Shown here piece after piece: positions 45,913-54,319 of a DNA stretch of 64,000 nt. A program made the translations under genes and the position numbers. Position 1 is the stretch's first letter. Every line of letters begins with the position of its first letter. A model generated the notes under the pieces. It did not search any database and was not told the origin of the DNA. It worked only from the letters and a program-made list of their open reading frames with translations. Location: assembly GCF_000333895.2 (NCBI RefSeq), contig NZ_ANFM02000032.1:92623-156622 (forward strand), in the 5' to 3' direction. Source of the DNA: Grimontia indica. Its GTDB lineage: Bacteria > Pseudomonadota > Gammaproteobacteria > Enterobacterales > Vibrionaceae.

Positions 45913-47595
45913 ATGCTTGCCAATCTAAAGAAAACAAAACTTGCAGTAGCCGTCGTTGCGGCCGCAGCGTCGGTACTGACAGCTCCTGTTGTCAGCGCTG
46001 CCGATAGAGTAGAACTAACTATCGTACCTGACTTCTACCCACAACTTACTCGTAACTTCAACCCGTTCTTGCAGAACAACCTGAAGTCGACCCTGGACTT
46101 TGTTTACGAGCCACTGGTTATCTTCAACCAGCTGGACGGCAACACTCCAGTAATGCGTCTGGCGAAGGACTACACAATCTCAGATGACCTGAGAAAAGTA
46201 ACTTTCGAAATCCGTGAAGGCGTTAAATGGTCTGACGGCACACCTTTCACTGCAGAAGACGTGGCATTTACTTACAACCTGATCCGTGAAAACGCAGCGC
46301 TTGACCTTGCAGGTAACGCAGCACTGATCAGCGACGTTAAAGTGAAAGGCAACAGCGTTGAAATTTCGCTGAACGAAGCTAACTCTTCAGCACCTTTCAA
46401 ACTGGTTCAAACGCATCCTGTTCCTAAGCACATCTGGAGCAAGATTGACAAGCCAGAAGCTTTCGCGAACGAAACTCCAGTTGGTTCTGGCCCGTTTACC
46501 GAAGTTGATACCTTCACCAGCAACCTGTACGTACAGTGTGAAAACCCTAACTACTGGGATGCTGACAGCGTAGCTATCGACTGTCTGCGTATGCCTCTGA
46601 TCAACAACAACGACGGTCTGCTGTCTAAGATTGTTGCTTCTGAGCTGGACTGGACTTCTTCGTTCATCCCAGATATCGACGCAGTTTACGCATCAGTGAA
46701 CAAGAACCACAAATACTGGCCAGCACCAGTAGGCTCTTCTGTTAACCTGCTGGTTAACTTCGAGCACCCAGAAGCAGCTAAGAACGAAGCACTGACTAAC
46801 GTTGACTTCCGTCGCGCAATGTCTACTGCTATCGACCGTCAATCAATCATTGACATCGCGTTCTACGGTGCAGGTTCTCCAAACCACTCTGCAGCTGGTA
46901 TCGCGGCGCTTTACCAAAGCTGGTCTAACCCTGCAACTTACGATGCAGCGAAGAAATTCAACTCATACAACGTTGAGTTTTCTAAAGAGCTGCTGAAGAA
47001 AGCAGGCTTCAAAGACATCAATGGTGACGGTTTCGTAGAAACTCCATCAGGCAAGAGCTTTGAACTGGCAATCCAGACTCCTTCTGGCTGGACTGACTGG
47101 AACAACACTTCACAGCTGGCAGCAGAAAACCTGGCAGATGTGGGCATCAAAGCGAAAGCTGTAACGCCTGACTTCTCTGTTTACAACGAAGCAATGGCTG
47201 GTGGTACGTTCGACGTAGCTCTGACTAACTACTTCACAGGTCCAGATCCACACCAGACTTGGGACACTGGCTTCCACTCTCGCTTCATGGCGAAAGAAGG
47301 TAACCCACGCTTCGCGATGCACCGCTTCAAGAGCGCGGAAGTAGACGAGCTGCTGGAGAAATTCTACTCAACAGCTGACCGTGCAGAGCAAGTGGAAATG
47401 GCTCACAAGATTGAAAAGATCCTTTCTGACAATCAAGTAGTGATTCCAGTTCTGTCTGCGGCTTCTACTTACCAGTTCAACGAATCACGCTTCACTGGCT
47501 GGTGGAGTGCGGACAATGCCAAAGGCCGTCCAATGATTTGGCAAGGTATCAATGAGCGTCTGCTGCACATTCTTGACCTTAAGCCAAAAGCTTAA
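45913..47595 (+). CDS. cbp: Periplasmic chitooligosaccharide-binding protein (SBP family 5)
   Basis: The 560-residue protein has a signal peptide (to about residue 29-30, PVVSA|AD) and a cluster C/SBP_bac_5 fold (IREGVKWSDGTPFTAEDVAFTYN, VNLLVNFEHPEA, GPDPHQTWDTGFHS). It binds (GlcNAc)n in the periplasm, hands it to the ABC permeases encoded downstream and, in V. cholerae, holds ChiS inactive without ligand. AAGGAA precedes the ATG. A GC-rich hairpin after it probably allows more binding protein than permease. Confidence 0.92.
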   Translation: MLANLKKTKLAVAVVAAAASVLTAPVVSAADRVELTIVPDFYPQLTRNFNPFLQNNLKSTLDFVYEPLVIFNQLDGNTPVMRLAKDYTISDDLRKVTFEIREGVKWSDGTPFTAEDVAFTYNLIRENAALDLAGNAALISDVKVKGNSVEISLNEANSSAPFKLVQTHPVPKHIWSKIDKPEAFANETPVGSGPFTEVDTFTSNLYVQCENPNYWDADSVAIDCLRMPLINNNDGLLSKIVASELDWTSSFIPDIDAVYASVNKNHKYWPAPVGSSVNLLVNFEHPEAAKNEALTNVDFRRAMSTAIDRQSIIDIAFYGAGSPNHSAAGIAALYQSWSNPATYDAAKKFNSYNVEFSKELLKKAGFKDINGDGFVETPSGKSFELAIQTPSGWTDWNNTSQLAAENLADVGIKAKAVTPDFSVYNEAMAGGTFDVALTNYFTGPDPHQTWDTGFHSRFMAKEGNPRFAMHRFKSAEVDELLEKFYSTADRAEQVEMAHKIEKILSDNQVVIPVLSAASTYQFNESRFTGWWSADNAKGRPMIWQGINERLLHILDLKPKA

Positions 47596-47606
47596 TCTCT
47601 AAATCT

Positions 47607-47626
47607 GGCGGCGCATCCGCGCCGCC
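47607..47626 (+). other. GC-rich stem-loop after the binding-protein gene
   Basis: GGCGGCGC (47607-47614) and GCGCCGCC (47619-47626) pair perfectly around ATCC, with only CTCTTTCC after. Without a real U tract it is more likely an mRNA 3'-end stabiliser or a leaky terminator inside the operon. Confidence 0.7.
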
Positions 47627-47714
47627 TCTTTCCAAAGATAAACAATCGGTATTTTTGACCTTGGAGCTTTAATTCTTTGGTCACGGCTTCGTCGTGCCAC
47701 TTAAGGTGTGAGTT

Positions 47715-48701
47715 ATGGGATTTTTTCTTAATAGATTAATGTTTTATTTTGGCGCATTGCTTATCGCAATCACGCTGAATTTTATTTTACCACGTGCAAT
47801 GCCCGGCGACCCGGTGACCATGATGTTTGCCAATGCGAGTGTACAGGTAACCCCTGAACGTATCGCGGCAATGAAAGCACTTTTGGGTTTCGTTGATGGC
47901 CCTATCCACGTTCAGTTCCTGACTTACGTGAAAAGTATTTTCACCTGGGAACTCGGCGTATCTACCCAATTCTATCCAATGACTGTTAACGAGCTGATTG
48001 CTAAGTCGCTGGGTTGGACTCTGTTCCTTGCAGGTACTTCCGTAGTGATGGCGTTTTGTATCGGTTCAGTGGTTGGTATCTTCGCGGCATGGCGCCGTGG
48101 CAGTCGCTTCGACTCATTCGTATCTCCAGGTTTTATGGCCTTACAGGCAATTCCACCTGTTGTTATCGGCATGCTTATCCTTTTCATATTCGGTATTACA
48201 CTCAAGTGGTTCCCGACATCTTACGGCATGCCAGAGGGCGCAATCCTCGACTTCACCAGCTGGGAGACCTACAGCGGCATTCTCTACCACGCTTTCCTTC
48301 CTCTGTTCTGTGCGACCATCGCACAAATCGGTGGCTTCCTGATCAACATGCGTAACAACATGATCAACTTGTTGGCGGAAGACTACATCACCATGGCTAA
48401 AGGTAAGGGCCTTTCAGAGAACCGCGTTGTCTTCAACTACGCCGCTCGTAACGCCCTGTTGCCAACCGTGACTGCGCTTTCTATGGCGCTGGGTATGGCA
48501 GTTGCTGGTCAGCTGGTTGTAGAAATGATTTTCCAATATCCAGGTTTGGGTACTGCGATGCTCAATGCCGTTAACGGCCGTGACTACCAAGTACTGCAAG
48601 GCCTGCTGATCATCCTGACCATCGTTATGCTGTGCTTCAACTTCATCGCTGATGTTCTCATCGTTTTGCTTGACCCACGTCTGCGTAAGGGAGGCAAATA
48701 A
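47715..48701 (+). CDS. Chitooligosaccharide ABC transporter permease 1 (OppB/DppB type)
   Basis: The 328-residue protein has six membrane helices and the permease EAA-like loop (LLAEDYITMAKGKGLSENRVVFNYAARNALLP, about 218-249). It forms the membrane channel with the second permease encoded 2 bp downstream. The start is preceded by AAGGTGTG. Its position after the binding protein and the shared operon point to chitooligosaccharide rather than peptide import. Confidence 0.9.
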   Translation: MGFFLNRLMFYFGALLIAITLNFILPRAMPGDPVTMMFANASVQVTPERIAAMKALLGFVDGPIHVQFLTYVKSIFTWELGVSTQFYPMTVNELIAKSLGWTLFLAGTSVVMAFCIGSVVGIFAAWRRGSRFDSFVSPGFMALQAIPPVVIGMLILFIFGITLKWFPTSYGMPEGAILDFTSWETYSGILYHAFLPLFCATIAQIGGFLINMRNNMINLLAEDYITMAKGKGLSENRVVFNYAARNALLPTVTALSMALGMAVAGQLVVEMIFQYPGLGTAMLNAVNGRDYQVLQGLLIILTIVMLCFNFIADVLIVLLDPRLRKGGK

Positions 48702-48703
48702 TC

Positions 48704-49729
48704 ATGAAAGATTTTCTTAATATTATTCGCGGTAATACAAAAGCTCTGGTAGGTGTCATCTTAATTCTGATGTTTATCATCGCCGCTGTTTTTGCACCGT
48801 TTCTTTCTCAGTACGACCCGCACAAGCGTACGGGTGCACCACATGAATATCCAGGTTTTGTCGTCAAAATGGCGCAAGCTAATCCAGATGGCTGGGTAGC
48901 CGAGAACCTGGCAGATAACCAACGTCGTCTGCGCATGTCAAAAGACGCTGAGCACGTTCTGGGTACTACCCGTCTTGGCCGCGACATCTGGTCTCAGGTG
49001 GTTCACGGTGCGCGAACTTCACTGTTCGTTGGCTTCACTGCAGGTATCTTCGTGTGTGTGGTTGCCACCATCATGGGTATCTCAGCAGGTTACTTTGGCG
49101 GGCGTGTAGACAACGTACTGTCGGGTGCGATGAACGTTATGCTGGTTATGCCTCAGCTTCCAATCGTGATGGTAGTAGCAGCATTCGTCGGACAGGCAGG
49201 CCCGCTCACCATCGCCTTGGTAATAGCCTTAACCTCCTGGGCATGGGGCGCCAGGGTAATCCGCTCCCAGACACTGGCAATTCGTGAGAAAGAATTCGTT
49301 AAAGCTGCAGAAGTGCTTGGCGAATCCCGCACTCGCATCCTGTTTGTTGAAATCCTGCCAAACCTTATCCCTCTGGTAGGTGCAAGCTTCATCGGCTCTG
49401 TGATGTACGCCATCCTGACTGAGTCTGTGCTCTCGTTCATCGGTATGGGCGATCCGAGCGCAGTGAGCTGGGGTTCAATGCTGTACAACGTACGTACCTC
49501 TTCAGCAATGCAACTGGGTATCTGGTGGGAAGTACTGGCTCCGTGTTTGGCGCTGAGCTTGCTGTCTCTTGCACTGGCACTGGTTAACTTCGCAGTCGAT
49601 GAAATCGCTAACCCGCAGTTGCGTGCACAAAAAGGCCTTAAGCGCTGGAAGAAGATGCAAGCAGCAGAAACTCAGTCACGTGCAGAAACTGAGCTGACTC
49701 CACAAGTAGCAATGAGCGGAGAGAAATAA
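48704..49729 (+). CDS. Chitooligosaccharide ABC transporter permease 2 (OppC/DppC type)
   Basis: The 341-residue protein has an N-terminal helix (about 15-35), a periplasmic loop and five further helices. The EAA-like loop LAIREKEFVKAAEVLGESRTRI lies at about 192-213. It starts 2 bp after the first permease, with GGAGG upstream, and its stop overlaps the next ATG by one base (TAATG). It pairs with the first permease in the inner membrane. Confidence 0.9.
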   Translation: MKDFLNIIRGNTKALVGVILILMFIIAAVFAPFLSQYDPHKRTGAPHEYPGFVVKMAQANPDGWVAENLADNQRRLRMSKDAEHVLGTTRLGRDIWSQVVHGARTSLFVGFTAGIFVCVVATIMGISAGYFGGRVDNVLSGAMNVMLVMPQLPIVMVVAAFVGQAGPLTIALVIALTSWAWGARVIRSQTLAIREKEFVKAAEVLGESRTRILFVEILPNLIPLVGASFIGSVMYAILTESVLSFIGMGDPSAVSWGSMLYNVRTSSAMQLGIWWEVLAPCLALSLLSLALALVNFAVDEIANPQLRAQKGLKRWKKMQAAETQSRAETELTPQVAMSGEK

Positions 49730-50694
49730 TGAGCGACGCACAACTACAAATCCGCAACCTATGTGTTGACTACATTACTGACGCGGGCGATGTCCGCGCA
49801 GTAAACAACGTAAGCTTTGATATCGGTAAAGGCGAAGTCTTCGGTCTGGCCGGTGAGTCTGGCTGTGGTAAATCAACCGTAGCATTCTCGCTGATGCGTC
49901 TTCATAAGCCGCCTGCATTCATCAGCGGCGGTGAAGTACTCTTCAACGGCGAAGACATCATGAAGTACAGCGATGAGCGCATGAGCCGCTTCCGCTGGAA
50001 AGAAATCTCCATGGTATTCCAGTCAGCGATGAACGCCCTGAACCCGGTTCTTACCATGGAAGAGCAGTTCTGTGACGTTATCATGCGCCACACCAACATG
50101 ACCCGCGAACAGGCGAAACGCCGCGCTGAAGGTCTATTGGAAATCGTTGATATCCACCCAAGCCGTTTGACCGACTACCCTCACCAGTTCTCTGGTGGTA
50201 TGCGTCAGCGTCTGGTCATTGCGATTGCACTGGCTCTGAACCCGAAAATGATCATCATGGACGAGCCGACAACGGCGTTGGATGTGGTGGTTCAACGCGA
50301 GATCCTGCAAAAGATCCACGCACTGAAAGAAGAGTTTGGTTTCTCGATTCTGTTCATCACTCACGACCTGTCACTGATGGTCGAGTTCACTGACCGTATC
50401 GGCATCATGTATGCGGGCCAGTTGATTGAGGTGGCACCATCGAAAGAGATCCTCAAAAACCCTTATCACCCTTACACCGAAGGTCTGGCTAGCTCATTCC
50501 CTCCACTGACGGGTCCAAAAACACACCTTTCCGGTATTCCAGGCAACCCATTAAACCTGCTTGAGATCCCACAAGGCTGTAGATTCCAGGCTCGTTGCGG
50601 AAAGACCAAAGATACCTGCTTCAAAGTGGCTAACACACTGACTCAGGTAGAGCCAAACCGTTTCACCAACTGCCACCTGTTTACAGGCAAGTAA
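49729..50694 (+). CDS. Chitooligosaccharide ABC transporter ATPase 1 (OppD/DppD type)
   Basis: The 321-residue ATPase has Walker A GESGCGKST (42-50), signature SGGMRQR and Walker B IIMDEPTTALD with the H-loop THD. A C-terminal oligopeptide-transporter extension contains a cysteine cluster (CRFQARCGKTKDTC). It energises import together with the second ATPase encoded 29 bp downstream. Confidence 0.9.
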   Translation: MSDAQLQIRNLCVDYITDAGDVRAVNNVSFDIGKGEVFGLAGESGCGKSTVAFSLMRLHKPPAFISGGEVLFNGEDIMKYSDERMSRFRWKEISMVFQSAMNALNPVLTMEEQFCDVIMRHTNMTREQAKRRAEGLLEIVDIHPSRLTDYPHQFSGGMRQRLVIAIALALNPKMIIMDEPTTALDVVVQREILQKIHALKEEFGFSILFITHDLSLMVEFTDRIGIMYAGQLIEVAPSKEILKNPYHPYTEGLASSFPPLTGPKTHLSGIPGNPLNLLEIPQGCRFQARCGKTKDTCFKVANTLTQVEPNRFTNCHLFTGK

Positions 50695-50723
50695 TTGGCT
50701 TTAGAGACTTGTAGGAGTGAGCA

Positions 50724-51713
50724 ATGACTAAAGAATTAGGCCAACCGATTGTTGAAGGCAAAAATCTAGTAAAAGATTTCCCTATCAGCAGTAATGCGCT
50801 GAACAAGCCAATGATGCGCGCACTGAATGACGTGTCATTCAAACTGTATAAGAGCCGCGGTCTGTCGGTAGTAGGTGAATCTGGTTCAGGTAAATCTACC
50901 TCAGCAAAAATGATCGCCAAGATGTATGCACCAACCTCTGGCTCTATTGAGTACAAAGGCCGCGACATCGCGACGATCACCAAGAAAAACGATCTGATGA
51001 CCTATCGCGAAGGTGTTCAGATGGTATGGCAAGACCCGTTCGGTTCTCTGAACCCAACACACACCATTTTCCACCACATCGCGCGTCCGCTGCACATTCA
51101 CAAGAAAGCGAGCAGCAACCCGAAAGAACTGGAAGAACAAGTGTACGACCTGCTGAATCAGGTTGGTCTGACACCACCAAAAGAAACCGCACAGAAGTAT
51201 CCTCACCAGCTTTCTGGTGGTCAGCGCCAACGCGTTAACTTGGCGCGTAACATCGCTGTAGGTGCTGAAGTTGTGCTGGCTGACGAGCCAACCTCCATGC
51301 TCGACGTGTCTATCCGTGCAGGTGTATTGAACCTGATGGAAGAGATGAAGTTCGAGAAGGAAATGGCGCTGCTGTATATCACGCACGACATCGCTACTGC
51401 ACGTTATATCGCAGAAGATCTGGCGGTAATGTACGTTGGCCACATGGTGGAATGGGGTGACTGTGAAGAAATCATTCACCGTCCACAACACCCATACACA
51501 CGTCTGCTGGTTTCCGCAGTACCGGATCCTTCGAAATCTATCCACACCGAGCTGGAAGGTAATAAAGGCGAAATTCCTCTATGGACGCCGGATTCTGTTG
51601 GCTGTCCATTTGCTGGCCGCTGTCTGCACGCGACAGAAAAATGTCGTCAGGCGTTGCCTCCAGTGACCAAACTGGCGGATAACCACTTCGTTCGCTGCTA
51701 TCTGTTCGAGTGA
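50724..51713 (+). CDS. Chitooligosaccharide ABC transporter ATPase 2 (OppF/DppF type)
   Basis: The 329-residue ATPase has Walker A GESGSGKST (51-59), signature LSGGQRQRVNLARN and Walker B VLADEPTSMLD. A C-terminal cysteine cluster (CPFAGRCLHATEKC) follows, as in OppF. With the first ATPase it forms the heterodimeric motor. TAGGAG precedes the ATG. Confidence 0.9.
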   Translation: MTKELGQPIVEGKNLVKDFPISSNALNKPMMRALNDVSFKLYKSRGLSVVGESGSGKSTSAKMIAKMYAPTSGSIEYKGRDIATITKKNDLMTYREGVQMVWQDPFGSLNPTHTIFHHIARPLHIHKKASSNPKELEEQVYDLLNQVGLTPPKETAQKYPHQLSGGQRQRVNLARNIAVGAEVVLADEPTSMLDVSIRAGVLNLMEEMKFEKEMALLYITHDIATARYIAEDLAVMYVGHMVEWGDCEEIIHRPQHPYTRLLVSAVPDPSKSIHTELEGNKGEIPLWTPDSVGCPFAGRCLHATEKCRQALPPVTKLADNHFVRCYLFE

Positions 51714-51741
51714 GCCTCGGGCTAGAGTTTTAGGAGGTAAA

Positions 51742-53445
51742 ATGCAGCTGTTGATCAATCATATCGGCTATGAGCGCTTCGGCAATAAACAAGCGCTGAT
51801 CCTTGCAAAGCAAGAAGTCACTGCAACACATGCCGATATTGTAGATTGCCAGACTGGGCAATCAGTGATGCAGCTGCCTGTTTGTGCTTGTGGTTCTGTA
51901 GACCAATGGCATACCGGCGACGTTTACCGTATCGATTTCTCTGCACTCAATGAGTGCGGAGATTTCTTCGTCAAAGTGGGAGATGTTTCATCTCCGGCTT
52001 TTTCTGTCGCAGAAGGTATCCTGTTTGATCGCACCTTTTCAGATGTGATCCACTACTTCAAATCCCAGCGTTGTACAGGCACGTTTGATCAGCGCGATCG
52101 CACTGCGCCCCTTCTTGGCACAGATCGTCACGTTGATGTTCATGGCGGTTGGTATGATGCGTCAGGCGACGTCAGCAAATACTTCAGCCACCTTTCATAT
52201 GCTAACTATTTAAACCCTCAGCAAATTCCGATGGTTGTCTGGAATATGCTGAATACTCTGGAAACCCTTTCTTCAGAACTGGCTCCATTCTCTAAAACCC
52301 GTCTACATGATGAAGCGCTGTTTGGTGCAGATTTTCTCGTTCGCATGCAGGACGCAGAAGGTTTCTTCTACCTGACCGTGTTCGACAAGTGGAGCAAAGA
52401 TCCTTCTCAACGCGATATCTGCGCTTATGAAACCCAGCAAGGTCACAAGACCAATGCATTCCAGGCTGGTTTCCGTCAGGGGGCTGGCGTAGCGATCGCA
52501 TCACTTGCCGCTGCCGCGCGCTTTGGCGTTAACGGCGAATACGATGTTGATACTTACCAAAAGACTGCAGAAACGGGCTACTGGCATCTAAAAGAAAACA
52601 ATTCGTCTTACCTAGACGATGGTCAGGAAAACACCATCGATTTTTACTGCGCGCTGCTGGCAACAACAGAACTTTTCAAACTCACCGCCAGCGAGTCATA
52701 CCTTGAAGAAGCGCGTTATTGGGCAACCCGCCTTGCCGAGCAACAACAGAGTGATGAATGTATTAATCACTTCTGGTCCGCTAACGGTGACGGTTCTCGC
52801 CCTTATTTTCATGCTGCTGAAGCAGGCTTGCCTGCGATTTCGCTGATGCAATACCTTCAGGTAGAAGGCGATGACACACTCAAAGCGAAATATACGGAAA
52901 CCCTTTTCAATGCGCTGAACTTTGAGCTCAGCATCTCCGCCGAAGTGAACAACCCGTTCGGTTATCCGCGTCAGTACATCAAGAATGTTGACGCAGAAAA
53001 ACGCACCAGCTTCTTCGTGGCCCAGCGCAACGAGACCGGCTACTGGTGGCAAGGTGAAAATGCGCGTCTGGGTTCACTGGCTGCCATGGCATTTATGGCC
53101 ACCAGCTATGTGTCTGACGAAGAGCAAAAAGCCAAGCTTCGTGAATACGGTCAACATGCCCTGAACTGGATTGTGGGACTCAACCCTTACGACATGTGCA
53201 TGTTGGACGGCCATGGTCGTAACAACCCTGACTATCTGCCTGATCTTGGCTTTATCAATGCCAAAGGCGGCGTGTGCAACGGCATTACGGCTGGCTTTGA
53301 GAACGAGCATGACATCGCTTTCAAACCGGAAGGCCAGAAAGATGACATGCTGCAGAACTGGCGTTGGGGTGAGCAATGGATCCCACATGCGGCTTGGTAT
53401 CTGTTAGCGATTGCTATGCAAAAGAAGGATGTTACCCATGGGTAA
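51742..53445 (+). CDS. GH9-family cytoplasmic exo-beta-D-glucosaminidase-like enzyme
   Basis: The 567-residue protein has an N-terminal Ig-like domain (1 to about 90) and a GH9 barrel with GGWYDASGD (135-143) and a C-terminal AGFENEHDIAF block. There is no signal peptide, so it works in the cytoplasm on imported oligosaccharide. A GH9 member from the corresponding Photobacterium operon is reported (from memory) to be an exo-beta-D-glucosaminidase, which fits the downstream glucosamine kinase. The AGGAGG ribosome site is very strong. Its last 8 nt overlap gspK. Confidence 0.83.
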   Translation: MQLLINHIGYERFGNKQALILAKQEVTATHADIVDCQTGQSVMQLPVCACGSVDQWHTGDVYRIDFSALNECGDFFVKVGDVSSPAFSVAEGILFDRTFSDVIHYFKSQRCTGTFDQRDRTAPLLGTDRHVDVHGGWYDASGDVSKYFSHLSYANYLNPQQIPMVVWNMLNTLETLSSELAPFSKTRLHDEALFGADFLVRMQDAEGFFYLTVFDKWSKDPSQRDICAYETQQGHKTNAFQAGFRQGAGVAIASLAAAARFGVNGEYDVDTYQKTAETGYWHLKENNSSYLDDGQENTIDFYCALLATTELFKLTASESYLEEARYWATRLAEQQQSDECINHFWSANGDGSRPYFHAAEAGLPAISLMQYLQVEGDDTLKAKYTETLFNALNFELSISAEVNNPFGYPRQYIKNVDAEKRTSFFVAQRNETGYWWQGENARLGSLAAMAFMATSYVSDEEQKAKLREYGQHALNWIVGLNPYDMCMLDGHGRNNPDYLPDLGFINAKGGVCNGITAGFENEHDIAFKPEGQKDDMLQNWRWGEQWIPHAAWYLLAIAMQKKDVTHG

Positions 53446-54316
53446 TTTCTTCTGTGGCGTAGACGGTGGTGGCACTTCCTGCCGCGCACGTATTGTTGAT
53501 GAACAAGGTCAGTTTTTGGGTGAAGCCAAAACCGGCAGTGCCAACATCCTTTTGGGTGTGGAACTGGCGATGGAGAACATCCAAAGTGCTATTGCTCAAG
53601 CGGCTGAACAGGCTGGCATCACCGACCTTTCCACGCTGTCTGTTGGTCTTGCATTGGCAGCAGCCGAGCAACGCTCAGCCTGGCATGCATTTATGTCTCT
53701 ACCGCACCCGTACAAACACATGACCCTGAACACTGACGGTTATGGTGCATGTATGGGCGCATTCAGCGGTGATAACGGGGCCATCGTTATCGCTGGTACA
53801 GGCTCTGTCGGTATCTATTTAGAAAACGGTCAACAGCATGTTGTCGGTGGCCGTGAATTCCCAATCTCCGATCAAGGCGGCGGCGCTGTTATGGGATTGC
53901 GCCTGATCCAACAAACACTGCTGGCGCACGATGGTCTTCGCACCAGTTCAGCTTTGTCAGATCACGTCCTTGCGTATTTCAACCACGATCTCGATGCCAT
54001 TGTTGAATGGTCTAAAACCGCGAAACCTCGCGATTACGGCCAATTCAGTCCGAAAGTATTCGAACTGGCAATGGAACGAGATGAACTTGCCATGGAATTA
54101 CTGCAAGGCTCTGCTGATGATGTGGAGCGCCTTATCCTCGGTTTGAACCGTAAAGGCGCAACGCAAATCGCGCTGATGGGCAGCATTGGTGAACGCATTG
54201 TTCGCTGGCTGTCTCCAGCGGCCCAGTCTTTGCTGGTAAAACCCCAGGCGGATGCCATGGCCGGCGCTATTTTGATGGCGCGCGGTAACCACAATCTTTA
54301 TCCGTTTTCGAGGTGA
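53438..54316 (+). CDS. gspK: Glucosamine/N-acetylglucosamine kinase of the BadF/BadG family
   Basis: The 292-residue protein has the N-terminal ATP phosphate-1 motif DGGGTSCR (9-16) of the ASKHA fold, then GAIVIAGTGSVG and DQGGGAVMG blocks. The V. cholerae homologue GspK phosphorylates glucosamine to GlcN-6-P in the cytoplasm. The ATG at 53438 lies inside the end of the GH9 gene (8-nt overlap), so the hydrolase releasing glucosamine and the kinase consuming it are translationally coupled. An earlier in-frame start at 53411 is unlikely. Confidence 0.88.
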   Translation: MGNFFCGVDGGGTSCRARIVDEQGQFLGEAKTGSANILLGVELAMENIQSAIAQAAEQAGITDLSTLSVGLALAAAEQRSAWHAFMSLPHPYKHMTLNTDGYGACMGAFSGDNGAIVIAGTGSVGIYLENGQQHVVGGREFPISDQGGGAVMGLRLIQQTLLAHDGLRTSSALSDHVLAYFNHDLDAIVEWSKTAKPRDYGQFSPKVFELAMERDELAMELLQGSADDVERLILGLNRKGATQIALMGSIGERIVRWLSPAAQSLLVKPQADAMAGAILMARGNHNLYPFSR

Positions 54317-54319
54317 GCC

